64,000 nucleotides of DNA, taken from contig JBGATH010000020.1 in NCBI GenBank assembly GCA_044229235.1, forward strand, positions 1 to 64,000, given 5' to 3'. Position 1 is the stretch's first letter; the number at the start of each line of letters is the position of its first letter. The position numbers were made by a program, and so were the translations under genes. Shown here piece after piece: positions 32,643 through 40,548 of this stretch. The notes beneath the pieces were generated by a model. It saw only the letters and a program-made list of their open reading frames with translations, did not search any database and was not told the origin of the DNA. The stretch comes from UKL13-2 sp044229235 (GTDB lineage Bacteria > Pseudomonadota > Gammaproteobacteria > Burkholderiales > Usitatibacteraceae).

Positions 32643-34415
32643 TTATGCCGGGACTGAGACCGCGTCGTGGCGTTCCGCCAATTGCCGCAAGCGGCATACA
32701 CCCACCGGTTCGTCTGCCAGTAGCGGCACGACGGCACAACGCTTGGCGTGAACCGCCATCACCGCCTCGATCTGCGCGAGTTCATTGGTGGCGCGCTGAC
32801 GCAGCAGCGGCGAGGCAGTCTGCGAAAAAGCGAGGCTGCTGTTGATCACCCACGCCCACGGCTCGATGCCGGCGCGCCGCAAGTCGGCCTGCAGGCCAGC
32901 CGCTTCCAATACCGGTGTGGTTTCGGCCAGGGTCACGATCAGTACTTTCGTGCGCGCCGGATCCTGCAGCTGCATCATCGGCGTGAGGAAATGCGCGCCC
33001 TCGCCCATCTGCCGTGCCACCTCGCGGTGATAGGCGCCAGTGGCATCGAGCAACAACAGGGTATGGCCGGTAGGGGCGGTATCCATCACCACGAATTTCT
33101 TGCCGGCTTCGCGGATGATGCGCGAGAACGCCTGGAACACCGCGATCTCCTCGGTGCAGGGTGAGCGCAAGTCCTCCGCCAGCAGGGCGCGGCCATGCTC
33201 ATCCAGGTTCTTGCCCTTGCTGGCCATCACGTGTTCGCGATAGCGCGCCGTTTCGGCGTGCGGATCGATGCGGCTGACGATGAGGTTGGGCAGCGAACCT
33301 TCCAGCGTCTGGGCCAGGTGCGCTGCCGGGTCGGAGGTTGTCAGATGCACTGCGTCACCGCGGCTGGCAAGTTCGACGGCGATGGCTGCCGCGATGGTGG
33401 TCTTGCCCACGCCGCCTTTGCCCATCGCCATGATCAGGCCATGACCATCGACTGCGAGTTCGTCCACCAACGCGCCCAGCGAGGACGCGGAGATCATCGT
33501 CTCGCTGGACGCGGGCGGCATGGTCACACTCACCTCATCGGTCAGCAGCCGGCGCAACGACTCCAGCCCGACGAGGTTGAATGGTTTCAGCGCGACATGA
33601 TCGACCGGCAGGCCCTGCAGCACCGCCGGCATTTCCGCCAGGGCCGATTGCTCGCGTCTGCGCACGGCGTCGGCCAGGGCATCCTTGATCCCGTCGGCCG
33701 GCAGGACGCCATTGATCACGAGGAACTGGCGATTGAGCCCGATGGCAGCCAGTTCCTCATGGGTACGCGCCGCCTCCAGCAATGCGGAGCGTTGTGCCCT
33801 TGCGACCAGAACAAGGCGCGTTTGCGCGGGATCGGCGAGCGCATCGACTGCCGCCTTGTATTGGCTGCGCTGCTTTTCCAGTCCCGCCAGCGGACCAAGA
33901 CAGGAGGCATCACCTTGTCCGGCATCGAGAAAGCCGCTCCACGCCCCGGGCAGTTGCAGCAGGCGGATGGTGTGACCGGTCGGCGCGGTATCGAAAATGA
34001 TGTGGTCGTAATCGCGCTGCAGTGCGGTGTTGGTCAGCAACGCGGTGAATTCGTCAAAGGCAGCGATCTCGGTGGTGCAGGCGCCCGATAGTTGCTCCTC
34101 GATTGACGCCACCACCGCATCCGGCAGCACCCCGCGCACCGGGCCGACAATGCGGTCGCGATATTGTTGCGCGGCGGCCTGCGGGTCGATTTCCAGCGCC
34201 CACAGACGCGGCACCGACGTGATCGGCGTGAGCGTATTGCCGATGGCCATGCCGAATACCTGGCCAACGTTGGAAGCCGGGTCGGTACTGACCAGCAGCA
34301 CCCGCCTGCCGGCATCTGCCAGCAGCACGGCCGCCGCGCAAGCCAGCGAAGTCTTGCCCACGCCACCCTTGCCGGTAAAGAAAAGAAATGCCGGCGGTTC
34401 ATCCAGAAAAAGCAT
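32643..34415 (-). CDS. arsA: Arsenite efflux ATPase ArsA
   Basis: A 590-residue two-half ATPase. Each half has a deviant Walker A: TGKGGVGKTS near residue 14 and GKGGVGKTT near residue 330. DTAPTGHTIRLLQLPGAW and DTAPTGHTLLLLDATGAY are the signal-transduction motifs. All three arsenite-binding Cys contexts of the Escherichia coli enzyme are present: LSGACTTEIAAF, ASCLGPLAGLEKQ and RSPCTEEIAVFQ. It energises arsenite export and receives As(III) from ArsD, encoded 24 bp upstream. No arsB gene lies in this window, so the membrane partner is elsewhere or is the ArsP-type permease. A dead half copy is at 22517-22970. Confidence 0.95.
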   Translation of the reverse strand: MLFLDEPPAFLFFTGKGGVGKTSLACAAAVLLADAGRRVLLVSTDPASNVGQVFGMAIGNTLTPITSVPRLWALEIDPQAAAQQYRDRIVGPVRGVLPDAVVASIEEQLSGACTTEIAAFDEFTALLTNTALQRDYDHIIFDTAPTGHTIRLLQLPGAWSGFLDAGQGDASCLGPLAGLEKQRSQYKAAVDALADPAQTRLVLVARAQRSALLEAARTHEELAAIGLNRQFLVINGVLPADGIKDALADAVRRREQSALAEMPAVLQGLPVDHVALKPFNLVGLESLRRLLTDEVSVTMPPASSETMISASSLGALVDELAVDGHGLIMAMGKGGVGKTTIAAAIAVELASRGDAVHLTTSDPAAHLAQTLEGSLPNLIVSRIDPHAETARYREHVMASKGKNLDEHGRALLAEDLRSPCTEEIAVFQAFSRIIREAGKKFVVMDTAPTGHTLLLLDATGAYHREVARQMGEGAHFLTPMMQLQDPARTKVLIVTLAETTPVLEAAGLQADLRRAGIEPWAWVINSSLAFSQTASPLLRQRATNELAQIEAVMAVHAKRCAVVPLLADEPVGVCRLRQLAERHDAVSVPA

Positions 34416-34439
34416 GGGTTGTCCGTTGATCGCGCAGGT

Positions 34440-34796
34440 TCAGCGGCAGCGGCAACCACCGCCACAGCCTGGGGCGTCGATCGGCTGGGCAGGCTGGAGT
34501 CTGGCCCAGCGGGCCAGTTCCGCGCGCTGCGGATAGCGGCCGGCGAGCGCGACTTCACCGTCGACCAGGATGAGCGGCAGCGCTTCAGCACCGGATCGCT
34601 CGAGAAACGCTTTCACCACCGGGTTCTGGGCATACGCCAGCGGCTGCTGCGCGAGGTTGAAGCGTTCGAGTTGCGCGCCGCCTTGTTTTGCCCAGGCGAA
34701 GTCAGCCGCGAAGTCGACGAGATGCTGATCGACATCGGTGCCACAAACGCCGCTGCTGCAACACATGGCGCCATCAAAAACCTGAATATTGCTCAC
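34440..34796 (-). CDS. arsD: Arsenite metallochaperone ArsD
   Basis: A 118-residue protein with GTG start at 34796 and an AAGGAG site. The N-terminal DGAMCCSSGVCG holds the vicinal Cys12-Cys13 and Cys18 that bind As(III). The C-terminus ends in GCGGGCRCR, giving additional Cys as in Escherichia coli ArsD (120 residues). It delivers arsenite to ArsA, the next gene. Upstream is a terminator for the outer-membrane barrel gene, so arsDA has its own promoter or depends on read-through. Confidence 0.92.
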   Translation of the reverse strand: MSNIQVFDGAMCCSSGVCGTDVDQHLVDFAADFAWAKQGGAQLERFNLAQQPLAYAQNPVVKAFLERSGAEALPLILVDGEVALAGRYPQRAELARWARLQPAQPIDAPGCGGGCRCR

Positions 34797-34835
34797 TTGC
34801 CTGCTCCTTTGCACGTTGCCGGCGCGTGGAAGAAA

Positions 34836-34862
34836 AACGGGGGCGATGCGATCGCCCCCGTT
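34836..34862 (-). terminator. Intrinsic terminator after the MtrB-like gene
   Basis: AACGGGGGCGAT and ATCGCCCCCGTT around GCG, followed on the minus strand by TTTTTCTTCC. It separates the decaheme/barrel pair from arsDA. Confidence 0.88.
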
Positions 34863-34902
34863 CCGTCCCACGTTCCTGCACCTGCGTGTGCGTCAGTGTT
34901 GC

Positions 34903-37347
34903 CTAGCGGAACCGGTAAACATAGGTCACGCCGAAGAACGTGACGGTCTGGTCAACCTGCTGCTTGACGGTGGTGTTGTCCGAGAACACGAACGGGCTGG
35001 TGCTGTTGCCCCAGACCCAGTCGTTGTACTTGGCTTTCTGGTTAACCACGTCCACACGGATGTCGGAAGACTTGTTCAGCGTGAAGATGCCGAATACGCT
35101 GAAGAGGGTCTTGCGGAACACCACGTCCGGCAGGCCGACCGCCGCCTGTGCAAGATTGTTGGCACTGGGTTGGGTTACCGTCAGGCCGATGAGGCGATCA
35201 CCCGTCGTACCGGTGGCAGCTACGGCGCCATATTTGTTGGTTTCGTTGATGTACGTGAAATTCGCACCGACCTGCAGCGATTTGTTGACTTCACCGACCA
35301 GCGACAGGCCGGCGGATTCGGTCTTGTTGGTCAGGTCGGCCACGTAGCCGGTGCTGTGGTTGACATGGATGGTCGATTCGCCGGTTGATGCATAGCCGGT
35401 GAGTTTCCATTTGTCGTTCAGCACATAGGTGACGTCCAGGCTGTAGAAGTTGACCTTGCTGTCACGCCAGCCTTTGCCACCAGCCACCGGATCAACCGGC
35501 ATGGTGTTCTTGTCCGTACCGTCTTCGCCCACGAACTGCAGGCTGAGCGATTCGGTCGGCGTCCAGTCGAGCATGCCTTTGACCTTTTCGCGTTTGGAAT
35601 CGGCCATCGACATCGGGAACGGCGTGTTGGCACTCAGTTGCAGGATGGCGAACGGTGACAGCACCTGGCCGTAGCATTGGTAGCCGCCGCAGTAGGTATT
35701 GATCAGGTAGGTGTTGACTGCGCTGTTCGGCGTCGGCTGATCCGGATTGAGCGTGCTCAGGTTGGTCCAGTCCGAACCACCGCGGCGCGTGTTGGAATAA
35801 CCGATGCTGCCATTGAGCGTGTCCGACATCGATTTCTTCAGGTCGATACGGTAGCCGTTCTCGGTGTTCTTCTCACGCAATGGTCCGAGGCCGGCCAGCG
35901 CTTCTTCCACACGCGATTCCGGTACCAGCCGCTCGTGCGACCGATAGTCCAGGCCGACCGTGACGCGATACCCTTCAGGCAGTCGATAGCTGGCTTCCAG
36001 CTTGCCGTAAAGATTGGTGTTGGAAACGTGATTGTTGTTCCACACCGCACCCGGCACGCCGATCTGGTTGATGTTGGTGTAACTGGCCGGTGTCGTCGCC
36101 GGGAATATTGCCTTGGCTTCGACGTTGTACAGGCCGTTCGGCGTCTTGTCTTCCTTGCGCACGTAACTGAGGTTACCCAGCAGGAACAGGTCCTTGGTGA
36201 CCCGCGAGGTCAGCCCCATCTGCGCCGCGACTGTATCGACCCGCCCGGCCAGATTGGTGATGCCGGTAGGCGCACCGGTCAGGCCCATGCTGCCGAAGTC
36301 CTGGCTTTGCGTGGAGTGCGTATAGGAGTACTTGAACGTGGCCTTGGTCGATTTGGTGAACGCGTAGTTGCCGGCCAGCGAATACTGGTGCGACTGATTC
36401 TCGGGTTGCAGGGACATTGGCGACTGCAGCACGTTTTGCAGGCTGGTGCCGCCACCGGCGATGATGTTGGTGCCGACCGCCGGATACAGTGCGCCCACCA
36501 GCGTCTGGTTGCCGCCATACAGGCTGTTGGGAACAATCGGGCTGATGTTGCCGTTCGAGTTGGTATAGAACGAGCCGTAGTACGCGGCGGTCAGGTTCAG
36601 CTTGTCGTCATGAAACGCGAACCGGGCATCGAACTGCTTGATGTTGGAGTCGATCGGCTCGGGGATCAGCAGGATGGCGTTCTTGAGGAAGTTGGCCTGG
36701 TTCATCGCGGTCGTCGTCGACGTGCCGCAGACATACGAGGCGCAGTCATAGCCACGGCCCCACAGACGCGTGCCGTTCTTGTCTTCGCTCTTGACGCTGG
36801 CCTCAAACTTCAACTCCGGGGTGAGCCAGGTTTCGAATCCGGCCGACGCGGCCTTGCGCTGCAGCTTGAAGTCGTAGTCGCTGCCGGCGCCGGGCGTGGT
36901 CAGATTGACGATATTGGGCCGCGTACTGCCGACACCGGTCATGTTGGTGTTGACGGTGAACGGGCTGTAGCGGGTAATTTCGTTGTACTCGCCGAAGACT
37001 TTCCAGCTGCCCTGACGGTTCATGCCGCCGCGGATTTCACGGGCATTCGTGCCGAGGTTGCGCCCGTTGAGGAACGTCCAGGTACCGGTGGCGTTGTCGC
37101 GCGTCAGGTAATCGATGTCGAACAGCAGGTAACCGCTGTCCTTGCGCATGCCGTTGAACATGCCGTATTGGGCGCGGTCATTGAAGTCCCCGGACAGGCC
37201 GGCGGCACCGACGGTGACCGAGCTTTCCGGATTGGTGAGCTGCTTGACTTCATCGGACTGCTGCGCCTGCGCGTGGCCGATGGCGCCGAGTACTGCAAGG
37301 GCAAGTATGGTGCGGCCCATGCCGAGGTTTTGTTTGGTCGTTTTCAT
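34903..37347 (-). CDS. MtrB/PioB-family outer-membrane beta-barrel
   Basis: An 814-residue protein with a signal peptide (about 1-28) and a long beta-rich body of alternating polar/apolar strands ending in an aromatic-x-aromatic-like VTYVYRFR, typical of outer-membrane barrels. Residues GSWKVFGEYNEITRYSPFTV and the decaheme-partner context fit the MtrB/PioB family, which ensheaths a decaheme cytochrome to carry electrons across the outer membrane. Length is nearer to PioB (about 810) than MtrB (about 700). Four Cys in DCASYVCG and CGGYQCYG may form loop disulfides. It lies 16 bp after the decaheme gene. I recognise the family by architecture and neighbour rather than strong local identity. 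Confidence 0.85.
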   Translation of the reverse strand: MKTTKQNLGMGRTILALAVLGAIGHAQAQQSDEVKQLTNPESSVTVGAAGLSGDFNDRAQYGMFNGMRKDSGYLLFDIDYLTRDNATGTWTFLNGRNLGTNAREIRGGMNRQGSWKVFGEYNEITRYSPFTVNTNMTGVGSTRPNIVNLTTPGAGSDYDFKLQRKAASAGFETWLTPELKFEASVKSEDKNGTRLWGRGYDCASYVCGTSTTTAMNQANFLKNAILLIPEPIDSNIKQFDARFAFHDDKLNLTAAYYGSFYTNSNGNISPIVPNSLYGGNQTLVGALYPAVGTNIIAGGGTSLQNVLQSPMSLQPENQSHQYSLAGNYAFTKSTKATFKYSYTHSTQSQDFGSMGLTGAPTGITNLAGRVDTVAAQMGLTSRVTKDLFLLGNLSYVRKEDKTPNGLYNVEAKAIFPATTPASYTNINQIGVPGAVWNNNHVSNTNLYGKLEASYRLPEGYRVTVGLDYRSHERLVPESRVEEALAGLGPLREKNTENGYRIDLKKSMSDTLNGSIGYSNTRRGGSDWTNLSTLNPDQPTPNSAVNTYLINTYCGGYQCYGQVLSPFAILQLSANTPFPMSMADSKREKVKGMLDWTPTESLSLQFVGEDGTDKNTMPVDPVAGGKGWRDSKVNFYSLDVTYVLNDKWKLTGYASTGESTIHVNHSTGYVADLTNKTESAGLSLVGEVNKSLQVGANFTYINETNKYGAVAATGTTGDRLIGLTVTQPSANNLAQAAVGLPDVVFRKTLFSVFGIFTLNKSSDIRVDVVNQKAKYNDWVWGNSTSPFVFSDNTTVKQQVDQTVTFFGVTYVYRFR

Positions 37348-37363
37348 TTGGTTGTCCCCTTTC

Positions 37364-38356
37364 TCAGCGCAACATGAATTGCGGGGTTGGGTTCGTGGCG
37401 CTCGGGTTGTTGCTGCCGTGCACCTCCGTATGGCAATTCAGGCAGGAACGGCCCTGTGTGACGTTGGTCGTGCCCTTGCCGAGTCCGTTGGCCGTTGTCG
37501 GCTTGAGACCCGTCACCTGGGAGCCGACAATCTGCGGGATGAAGCCGCCGTGCGGGGTATGGCAGGCGTGGCACAGGTACGGTGCGCGCATTTTCAGCAT
37601 GCTTTCAACGACGGTGCCGTGCGGGTTGTGGCAGTTGCCGCAGTCTTCGCTGACCGGCTCGTGGTTATGCACGAACGGACCGCGCTTTTCGGCGTGGCAC
37701 TGGAAGCAGGTATCGACCACGGTGTCGCGCTTGACGAGCTTTGGTCCGACCGAACCGTGGGTGTTGTGGCAATCCGAACAGGCCACTTTGCCTTCGAGCA
37801 CCGGGTGGTGTGATGGCCGGCTGACCTGGGCGCGCTGCTCCTTATGGCAGGAGAAGCACACTTCAAATTCAGTTGCCTTGCTCAGGACCTTGTCCTTGGC
37901 AACGTGCAGGGTGTGGCAATTGGTACAGGCGACGTCGCGGCTCTGGTGGGCACTGCCTTCCCAGTGCGAGCGCTTGGTGTCCTTCTTGTGGCAGGAGACA
38001 CAGGAAGCGCTTTGCGCATCGGCCGAGCTGCCGCCTTTCGCGGCGAATACCACGTCCGGTTTTGGGCGCACCTTGGCGCCGGGCGCGCCGCCCTTCAAGT
38101 GCGCTGCGCTGTCGCCGTGGCAATTGGTACAGGTGGGCGTCCGGCCATCGGCCGTGGTGCCGTGCTTGGTCTTGCCGATGTGCAGGACCTTGGGGCCATC
38201 GCCTTCATCGTGGCACGAGGTGCATTTGGCGTCGTCCTTCAGGACCAAGTCCTTGCCGGATAACGTTGTTCCCTTGTCGGCGGCCCACGCGGCGGATGCA
38301 CCGCCCATGGCGCCGAGCAAACACAGCACTGCTAACGATTTGATGAGGTGCTTCAT
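37364..38356 (-). CDS. MtrA/DmsE-like periplasmic decaheme cytochrome c
   Basis: A 330-residue protein with a signal peptide (1-25, AWA cleavage) and ten CxxCH motifs: CTSCH, CTNCH, CVSCH, CTNCH, CFSCH, CSDCH, CFQCH, CGNCH, CHACH, CLNCH. Size and heme count equal MtrA (333 residues) and DmsE. The start ATG 38356 has GGGAGAAC upstream. With the adjacent barrel it should form a trans-outer-membrane conduit. No MtrC/OmcA-like outer cytochrome gene is present in the window, so the external partner is unknown. The 224-bp gap upstream (38357-38580) holds no gene. Confidence 0.92.
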   Translation of the reverse strand: MKHLIKSLAVLCLLGAMGGASAAWAADKGTTLSGKDLVLKDDAKCTSCHDEGDGPKVLHIGKTKHGTTADGRTPTCTNCHGDSAAHLKGGAPGAKVRPKPDVVFAAKGGSSADAQSASCVSCHKKDTKRSHWEGSAHQSRDVACTNCHTLHVAKDKVLSKATEFEVCFSCHKEQRAQVSRPSHHPVLEGKVACSDCHNTHGSVGPKLVKRDTVVDTCFQCHAEKRGPFVHNHEPVSEDCGNCHNPHGTVVESMLKMRAPYLCHACHTPHGGFIPQIVGSQVTGLKPTTANGLGKGTTNVTQGRSCLNCHTEVHGSNNPSATNPTPQFMLR

Positions 38357-38580
38357 ATAGTTCTCCCTCAAGAGGATTGGAACTTCGGGTAGTCGAGCTT
38401 GGTACGGCATGCCGCAGCCGGATTGCAGCCGTGGCGATAATCAGCACCTCGGCGATGGACGCCAAAAAACCACGAAAGCGCAGGATGCCTGCGCTGTTCG
38501 ATTGTGTTTTTTGCTGCCATCAACATGTACCTCGGTGAAGAAAGGGGTGGCCGAAGCGACGGCCATTGGGGTCAAGCGGG

Positions 38581-38784
38581 TTACTGGTTGCGGGTGCCCT
38601 GATGCACGTTAACTTCCATGCGTCCGTCCGCAGTCGGGCAACCCGGTGATTGCAGGGTCGCAGCGGTGGTGACGGCGCACTCGGCGGTACTGAGCGCGAC
38701 CGTGGGCAGGATCAGCGCGGAAGCCACCAGCATCGTGCCGGCTGTCGCACCCAAGAGGGCCATTCTCACAATCTGCTTTTTCAT
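38581..38784 (-). CDS. Small exported peptide at the head of the decaheme operon
   Basis: A 67-residue protein with an apparent signal peptide (MKKQIVRMALLGATAG..., hydrophobic to about residue 30) and two Cys (TAECAVTT, SPGCPT) that could form a disulfide in a mature part of about 35 residues. GGAG lies 8 bp before the ATG. An FNR-like box is 68 bp upstream, the same distance as at arrA. It does not match any family I know. It could be a real small protein of the operon or a spurious frame. Confidence 0.5.
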   Translation of the reverse strand: MKKQIVRMALLGATAGTMLVASALILPTVALSTAECAVTTAATLQSPGCPTADGRMEVNVHQGTRNQ

Positions 38785-38824
38785 TCTTGCGCTCCGCAAT
38801 GGATTTGCCAATTTCTTGATCCTT

Positions 38825-38865
38825 ATTAAGCTCCTGGGAAAGCCGGGGGTTTTGCGTTAAATCAA
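38825..38865 (-). promoter_or_regulatory. FNR-like box upstream of the small peptide/decaheme genes
   Basis: On the minus strand TTGATTTAACGCAA (38865-38852) has one perfect half-site and one degraded. CTTAAT (38830-38825) is centred 31 bp downstream. The rest of 38785-39064 is the divergent region to the Crp/Fnr gene. Confidence 0.5.
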
Positions 38866-39016
38866 TCCCAGTTGCACTTTGGGCCTATTTTTGTGGTTTT
38901 CGCACATGTGATAACCGTCAGACCCGCCTTCCGCGTTCCGCGACCGCACGCCTAGGTTCGCGTGCTACCGGGCCGCCTGAGCATGCGCAACCGGCGAAAC
39001 TTGTCCGCGTTTGTGT

Positions 39017-39030
39017 TTGACACACGTCAA
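39017..39030 (+). promoter_or_regulatory. FNR/Crp-type palindrome upstream of the Crp/Fnr gene
   Basis: TTGACACACGTCAA is a perfect palindrome of TTGAC half-sites 35 bp before the GTG start at 39065. No good -10 was found at 31 bp, so it may be an autoregulatory operator rather than an activator site. Confidence 0.6.
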
Positions 39031-39064
39031 AACTTTCCCCGCGCGACCCTGCAAGATTCAAAGC

Positions 39065-39775
39065 GTGAACGCATACGCACAAAAGAACAGAACCGCCGAA
39101 CCGACCATCCTGGGTCTGCTGGCCGGATGCGAGTCGCTGCGCAAGGTGGCAGCCGAGACGCGTACGCGACTGGCGCGTGCATCGACCATGATTGCCTTGC
39201 CGCGTGGCAGCGTTATCTCCGAGGCAAAGGGGCCCGCGTCCGGCGTCTATGTGATCGGCGAGGGCAAGGTCAAGCTCACCATGACCACCAGCCAGGGCAG
39301 CGACCACATGATGCAATTGCTCGGGCCCGGCGACTGCGTGGGACTTGCCGAAACAGTCTGTGAGCGACCACATTTGCTGGCGGCGACCGCCGTGAGCGCG
39401 ATTCAGCTGGTACACATCCCCGCACGACCGTTCCTTGAAGAGCTGCAGCGCGATCCCGGCCTCGCCCGCACCATGCTCAAGCATCTCAGCAACCAGTTGT
39501 GCGAGCGTACGGGCGAACTTGAAAATGTCTTCACCCGCAAGGCCAGCACGCGGGTGGCGCGCTTCCTGCTGGATCTGCAGGACGGCCAGGCCGGCACGGA
39601 TCGCACGCACATCAGCTTGCCGATGAGAAAAGGCCTGATCGCATCGCAATTGAACATGACGCAGGAACACTTCTCACGCACGCTGCACGAATTGAGCGCC
39701 GCCGGTGTCATTCGCGTTGCCGGCAGCGTCATCGATGTGCTCGCCGAAGCGCGCTTGCGCGAACTGGCCAGCTGA
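39065..39775 (+). CDS. Crp/Fnr-family transcriptional regulator
   Basis: A 236-residue protein with a cyclic-nucleotide-binding-like N-terminal barrel (RGSVISEAKGPASGVYVIGEGKVKL), a long dimer helix and a C-terminal winged helix (MRKGLIASQLNMTQEHFSRTLHELSAAGVI). The recognition helix carries ExxSR (EHFSR), the signature for TTGAT-type half-sites. The N-terminus lacks the Cys cluster of oxygen-sensing FNR, with Cys only in AGCES, GDCVG, TVCER and QLCER. GTG 39065 is preferred because the next upstream start (39011) would place the palindrome inside the gene. It is divergent from the decaheme block and a likely regulator of it. Confidence 0.88.
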   Translation: MNAYAQKNRTAEPTILGLLAGCESLRKVAAETRTRLARASTMIALPRGSVISEAKGPASGVYVIGEGKVKLTMTTSQGSDHMMQLLGPGDCVGLAETVCERPHLLAATAVSAIQLVHIPARPFLEELQRDPGLARTMLKHLSNQLCERTGELENVFTRKASTRVARFLLDLQDGQAGTDRTHISLPMRKGLIASQLNMTQEHFSRTLHELSAAGVIRVAGSVIDVLAEARLRELAS

Positions 39776-39780
39776 ATCCT

Positions 39781-39796
39781 GCGCCCTGCCGGGCGC
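39781..39796. terminator. Short hairpin between convergent genes
   Basis: GCGCCC-TGCC-GGGCGC between the Crp/Fnr stop (39775) and the SPOR-protein stop (39803). No clear T-run follows on the plus strand, so it is a probable shared terminator only. Confidence 0.5.
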
Positions 39797-39802
39797 ATCA
39801 AC

Positions 39803-40543
39803 TCATTTCTTTGCCGGGGCTGCTGCCGGTACCGGCTCGGGCGCTGGCGGGGCGGGTGTCACGCCGGTAGCCGCCGGTATTGCAGCCGGCCCCGCGCATG
39901 TCACCGCCTTGAGACTGCTGCCTTCGTAGTCGCGCTGCATCAGCGTGAGACGCGCAACGAGGTTGACATCGGGCTCGCGGACGTTGAAAAGCACTTCCTT
40001 CAACTGCGGATTGCGCGGCGTGATCTGCGCGTCTTTCACCAGCGTGGCGGCCTTGGCCTGCAAATCGGCCAACGCCTTGCGCGCCGCCTCGTCACTGGAA
40101 TAAAGGCCCAGCGAAATACTGGTTTCGCCCAGCAGCGAGACGTCCTTCACCCCGGCTTTCTTCAGGCCGGCCAGCATGGCATCAGCGGCGCGCCGGTCTT
40201 TTTGTGGCGGCAATGACACCGCGAAACGCGTGTAGTCCTCCAGATTGCGCGTGGTGAGACGCTCGCCCAGGTTCATGGCCGCGAAAGTGAGTTGGGCGCG
40301 ACTGCCGTCGGCCGGCCTGACGCCGAAATCAATGCAGGCGGCGCCGTTCAGGCTGCTGGCCAGCTTGCGTGCGGCGAGTGCCTCCTGCTGCGCCTTGGCC
40401 GGGTCGGCAACGCCGACGATCTTGAGCGCATCTCGATTCAGTTCCGGCGGCATCGCCGGCTGGGCCTGCGTGTGCGCAAGGTAAAGGTAGGCACCAAGCG
40501 CCACGTTGGCAATCAGCAGCAGGAAGAAGACGAAGCGGGCCAT
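39803..40543 (-). CDS. SPOR-like envelope protein downstream of coaX
   Basis: A 246-residue protein with one N-terminal membrane helix (about 3-22) and a periplasmic part with a SPOR-like segment (YTRFAVSLPPQKDRRAADAMLAGLKKAGVKDVSLL). An Ala/Pro-rich C-terminal tail follows. It lies 5 bp after coaX, the usual place for this protein in betaproteobacteria. SPOR domains bind denuded peptidoglycan at division sites; here the domain is weakly conserved. Confidence 0.75.
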   Translation of the reverse strand: MARFVFFLLLIANVALGAYLYLAHTQAQPAMPPELNRDALKIVGVADPAKAQQEALAARKLASSLNGAACIDFGVRPADGSRAQLTFAAMNLGERLTTRNLEDYTRFAVSLPPQKDRRAADAMLAGLKKAGVKDVSLLGETSISLGLYSSDEAARKALADLQAKAATLVKDAQITPRNPQLKEVLFNVREPDVNLVARLTLMQRDYEGSSLKAVTCAGPAAIPAATGVTPAPPAPEPVPAAAPAKK

Positions 40544-40548
40544 GCGAT

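Noticed and set aside
38400..38470. A further regulatory box upstream of the decaheme gene
   Set aside because: I looked for an FNR-type palindrome in 38357-38580 and saw none. The only candidate is the degenerate one at 38852 before the small peptide gene.
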